A DNA stretch of 13,919 bases from Ruminococcus sp. UBA4385 (GTDB taxonomy: Bacteria > Bacillota_A > Clostridia > Oscillospirales > Ruminococcaceae), in NCBI GenBank assembly GCA_002391065.1, contig DGRP01000060.1, positions 14,251 to 28,169 of the forward strand, written 5' to 3'. The notes beneath the pieces are model-generated. The model was not told the origin of the DNA. It saw nothing but the letters and a program-made list of their open reading frames with translations, and did not search any database. A program made the position numbers and the translations under genes. Within the stretch, counting starts at the first letter, position 1. Each line of letters begins with the position of its first letter. Positions 13,471 through 13,919 of this stretch are shown one piece after another.

Positions 13471-13919
13471 ACCCGAGCGCCTGCGAAGCAGGGTGCTCAC
13501 GGGTGGAGGCAATAAAAGCAAGACCACTATCAACTAGCACGCCAAGAAGGGGAAGTCACGTCACCAGACGTGACGAACGAACAGAGAACCAAGAATGGAG
13601 CTACAATTGAGGTTTCACGGGCAAAAGATAGGATGAGGAAGGGGAGTCAAGGGGGGAAAGTGCTCGCCGCACGGCTAATTCACGCCATTCATTTGCTTTG
13701 ACTTTTCAATAGTTGCCGCATAGCACAGCAGCTGTAAACTATAACAGAGCTGGGAAGAAAAGTCCCGTGAAACCGACAGGGAGGGGGAAGGGAATCCTTG
13801 TCTTCCCTTAGGGTTTCCCCCCTTGTGCTCTGTTGTAGTGCAAAGCGAAGAGAGGCCTAAGCCAAGCGAAATTTGCCTTTATGTCAACGGGTGGTGCGAC
13901 TATCTAACGATAGAACTTC
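13469..13919 (+). ncRNA. Candidate large structured non-coding RNA with pseudoknot (3' end outside window)
   Basis: At least 450 nt have no plausible gene but dense base pairing. Stem F: 13469-13484 with 13488-13506, a long hairpin with small bulges (CCACCCG against CGGGTGG, then CCTGC-GAA-GCAGG). Stem E: GTCACGTC/GACGTGAC 13555-13574, loop ACCA. Stem A: GGTTTCACGGG (13611-13621) with CCCGTGAAACC (13764-13774). Stem D: 13645-13652 with 13696-13703. Stem B: 13738-13750 with 13827-13839, 13 bp with one U-G. Stem C: 13776-13826, stacked directly on B. Terminal hairpin CTATC-TAAC-GATAG 13900-13913. A and B cross, forming a pseudoknot. Four G-U pairs (in B, C, D, F) are allowed only on the + strand. 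In scale and context it resembles ROOL/GOLLD-type RNAs, but I could not match a consensus. Confidence 0.7.

Noticed and set aside
13239..13540. Minus-strand frames of 67 and 77 codons rich in Leu, Gly, Trp and Val, membrane-like
   Set aside because: They arise from the G/T-rich complement of the A/C tract, lack a ribosome site, and one runs through the perfect stem F hairpin. Composition explains the residues.
13469..13919. CRISPR array, tRNA or rRNA in the right-hand gene-free region
   Set aside because: There are no regularly spaced repeats, no cloverleaf with a CCA end, and no rRNA-like segments. The pairing is one complex fold.
13469..13919. Minus-strand orientation for the structured RNA
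   Set aside because: G-U pairs at 13742/13835, 13779/13823, 13651/13697 and 13479/13494 would become A-C mismatches on the minus strand.

Overview
The window looks like chromosome from a low-to-mid-GC anaerobic Firmicute of the Ruminococcus/Oscillospiraceae type. This is inferred from Gram-positive-style Shine-Dalgarno sites, 17-nt-spaced TTGACA/TATAAT-like promoters, strong U-tract terminators and the gene content. No marker in the window fixes the species.

Left part (1-6180), ordinary chromosome: a hairpin at the left edge, then a prmA operon on the + strand (L11 methyltransferase plus a small PII-like protein) ending in a strong terminator. A MoxR-type AAA+ ATPase converges on it from the minus strand, with its own promoter and terminator. 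Further right, a minus-strand cluster reads in the order FliB-like lysine-N-methylase, small hypothetical protein, LacX-type aldose 1-epimerase, D-aminoacyl-tRNA deacylase (dtd).

Middle part (6181-13260), a compact phage-derived unit on the minus strand. It encodes, in transcription order, small terminase, large terminase, portal, prohead protease with a Cys/His cluster, HK97-type major capsid protein, head-tail connector, tail-completion-like protein, a small tail/baseplate-like protein and a baseplate-hub-like protein. A dedicated terminator follows. All nine frames are open, tightly packed and have good ribosome sites. Tail tube, sheath, tape measure, lysis, integrase, repressor and replication genes are absent from this side. 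Such a unit could package DNA into a capsid but could not build a full phage from the genes visible here. It may be a satellite, a gene-transfer-agent-like locus, a domesticated capsid cluster or a trimmed prophage.

Right part (13243-13919), no credible gene. It starts with an AT-rich control region rich in inverted repeats, including a long stem that covers the ribosome site of the first phage gene. A 100-nt A/C-rich, G-poor tract follows, then at least 430 nt of densely base-paired sequence. Several hairpins and two long stems (11 and 13 bp) that cross each other as a pseudoknot can be drawn by hand. Every G-U pair found fits only the + strand. This is a candidate large ornate non-coding RNA, transcribed divergently from the capsid module, in the general style of the phage-associated ROOL and GOLLD RNAs. 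It runs off the window's right edge. The pairing of a large structured RNA with a minimal packaging/capsid module is the most interesting thing here.
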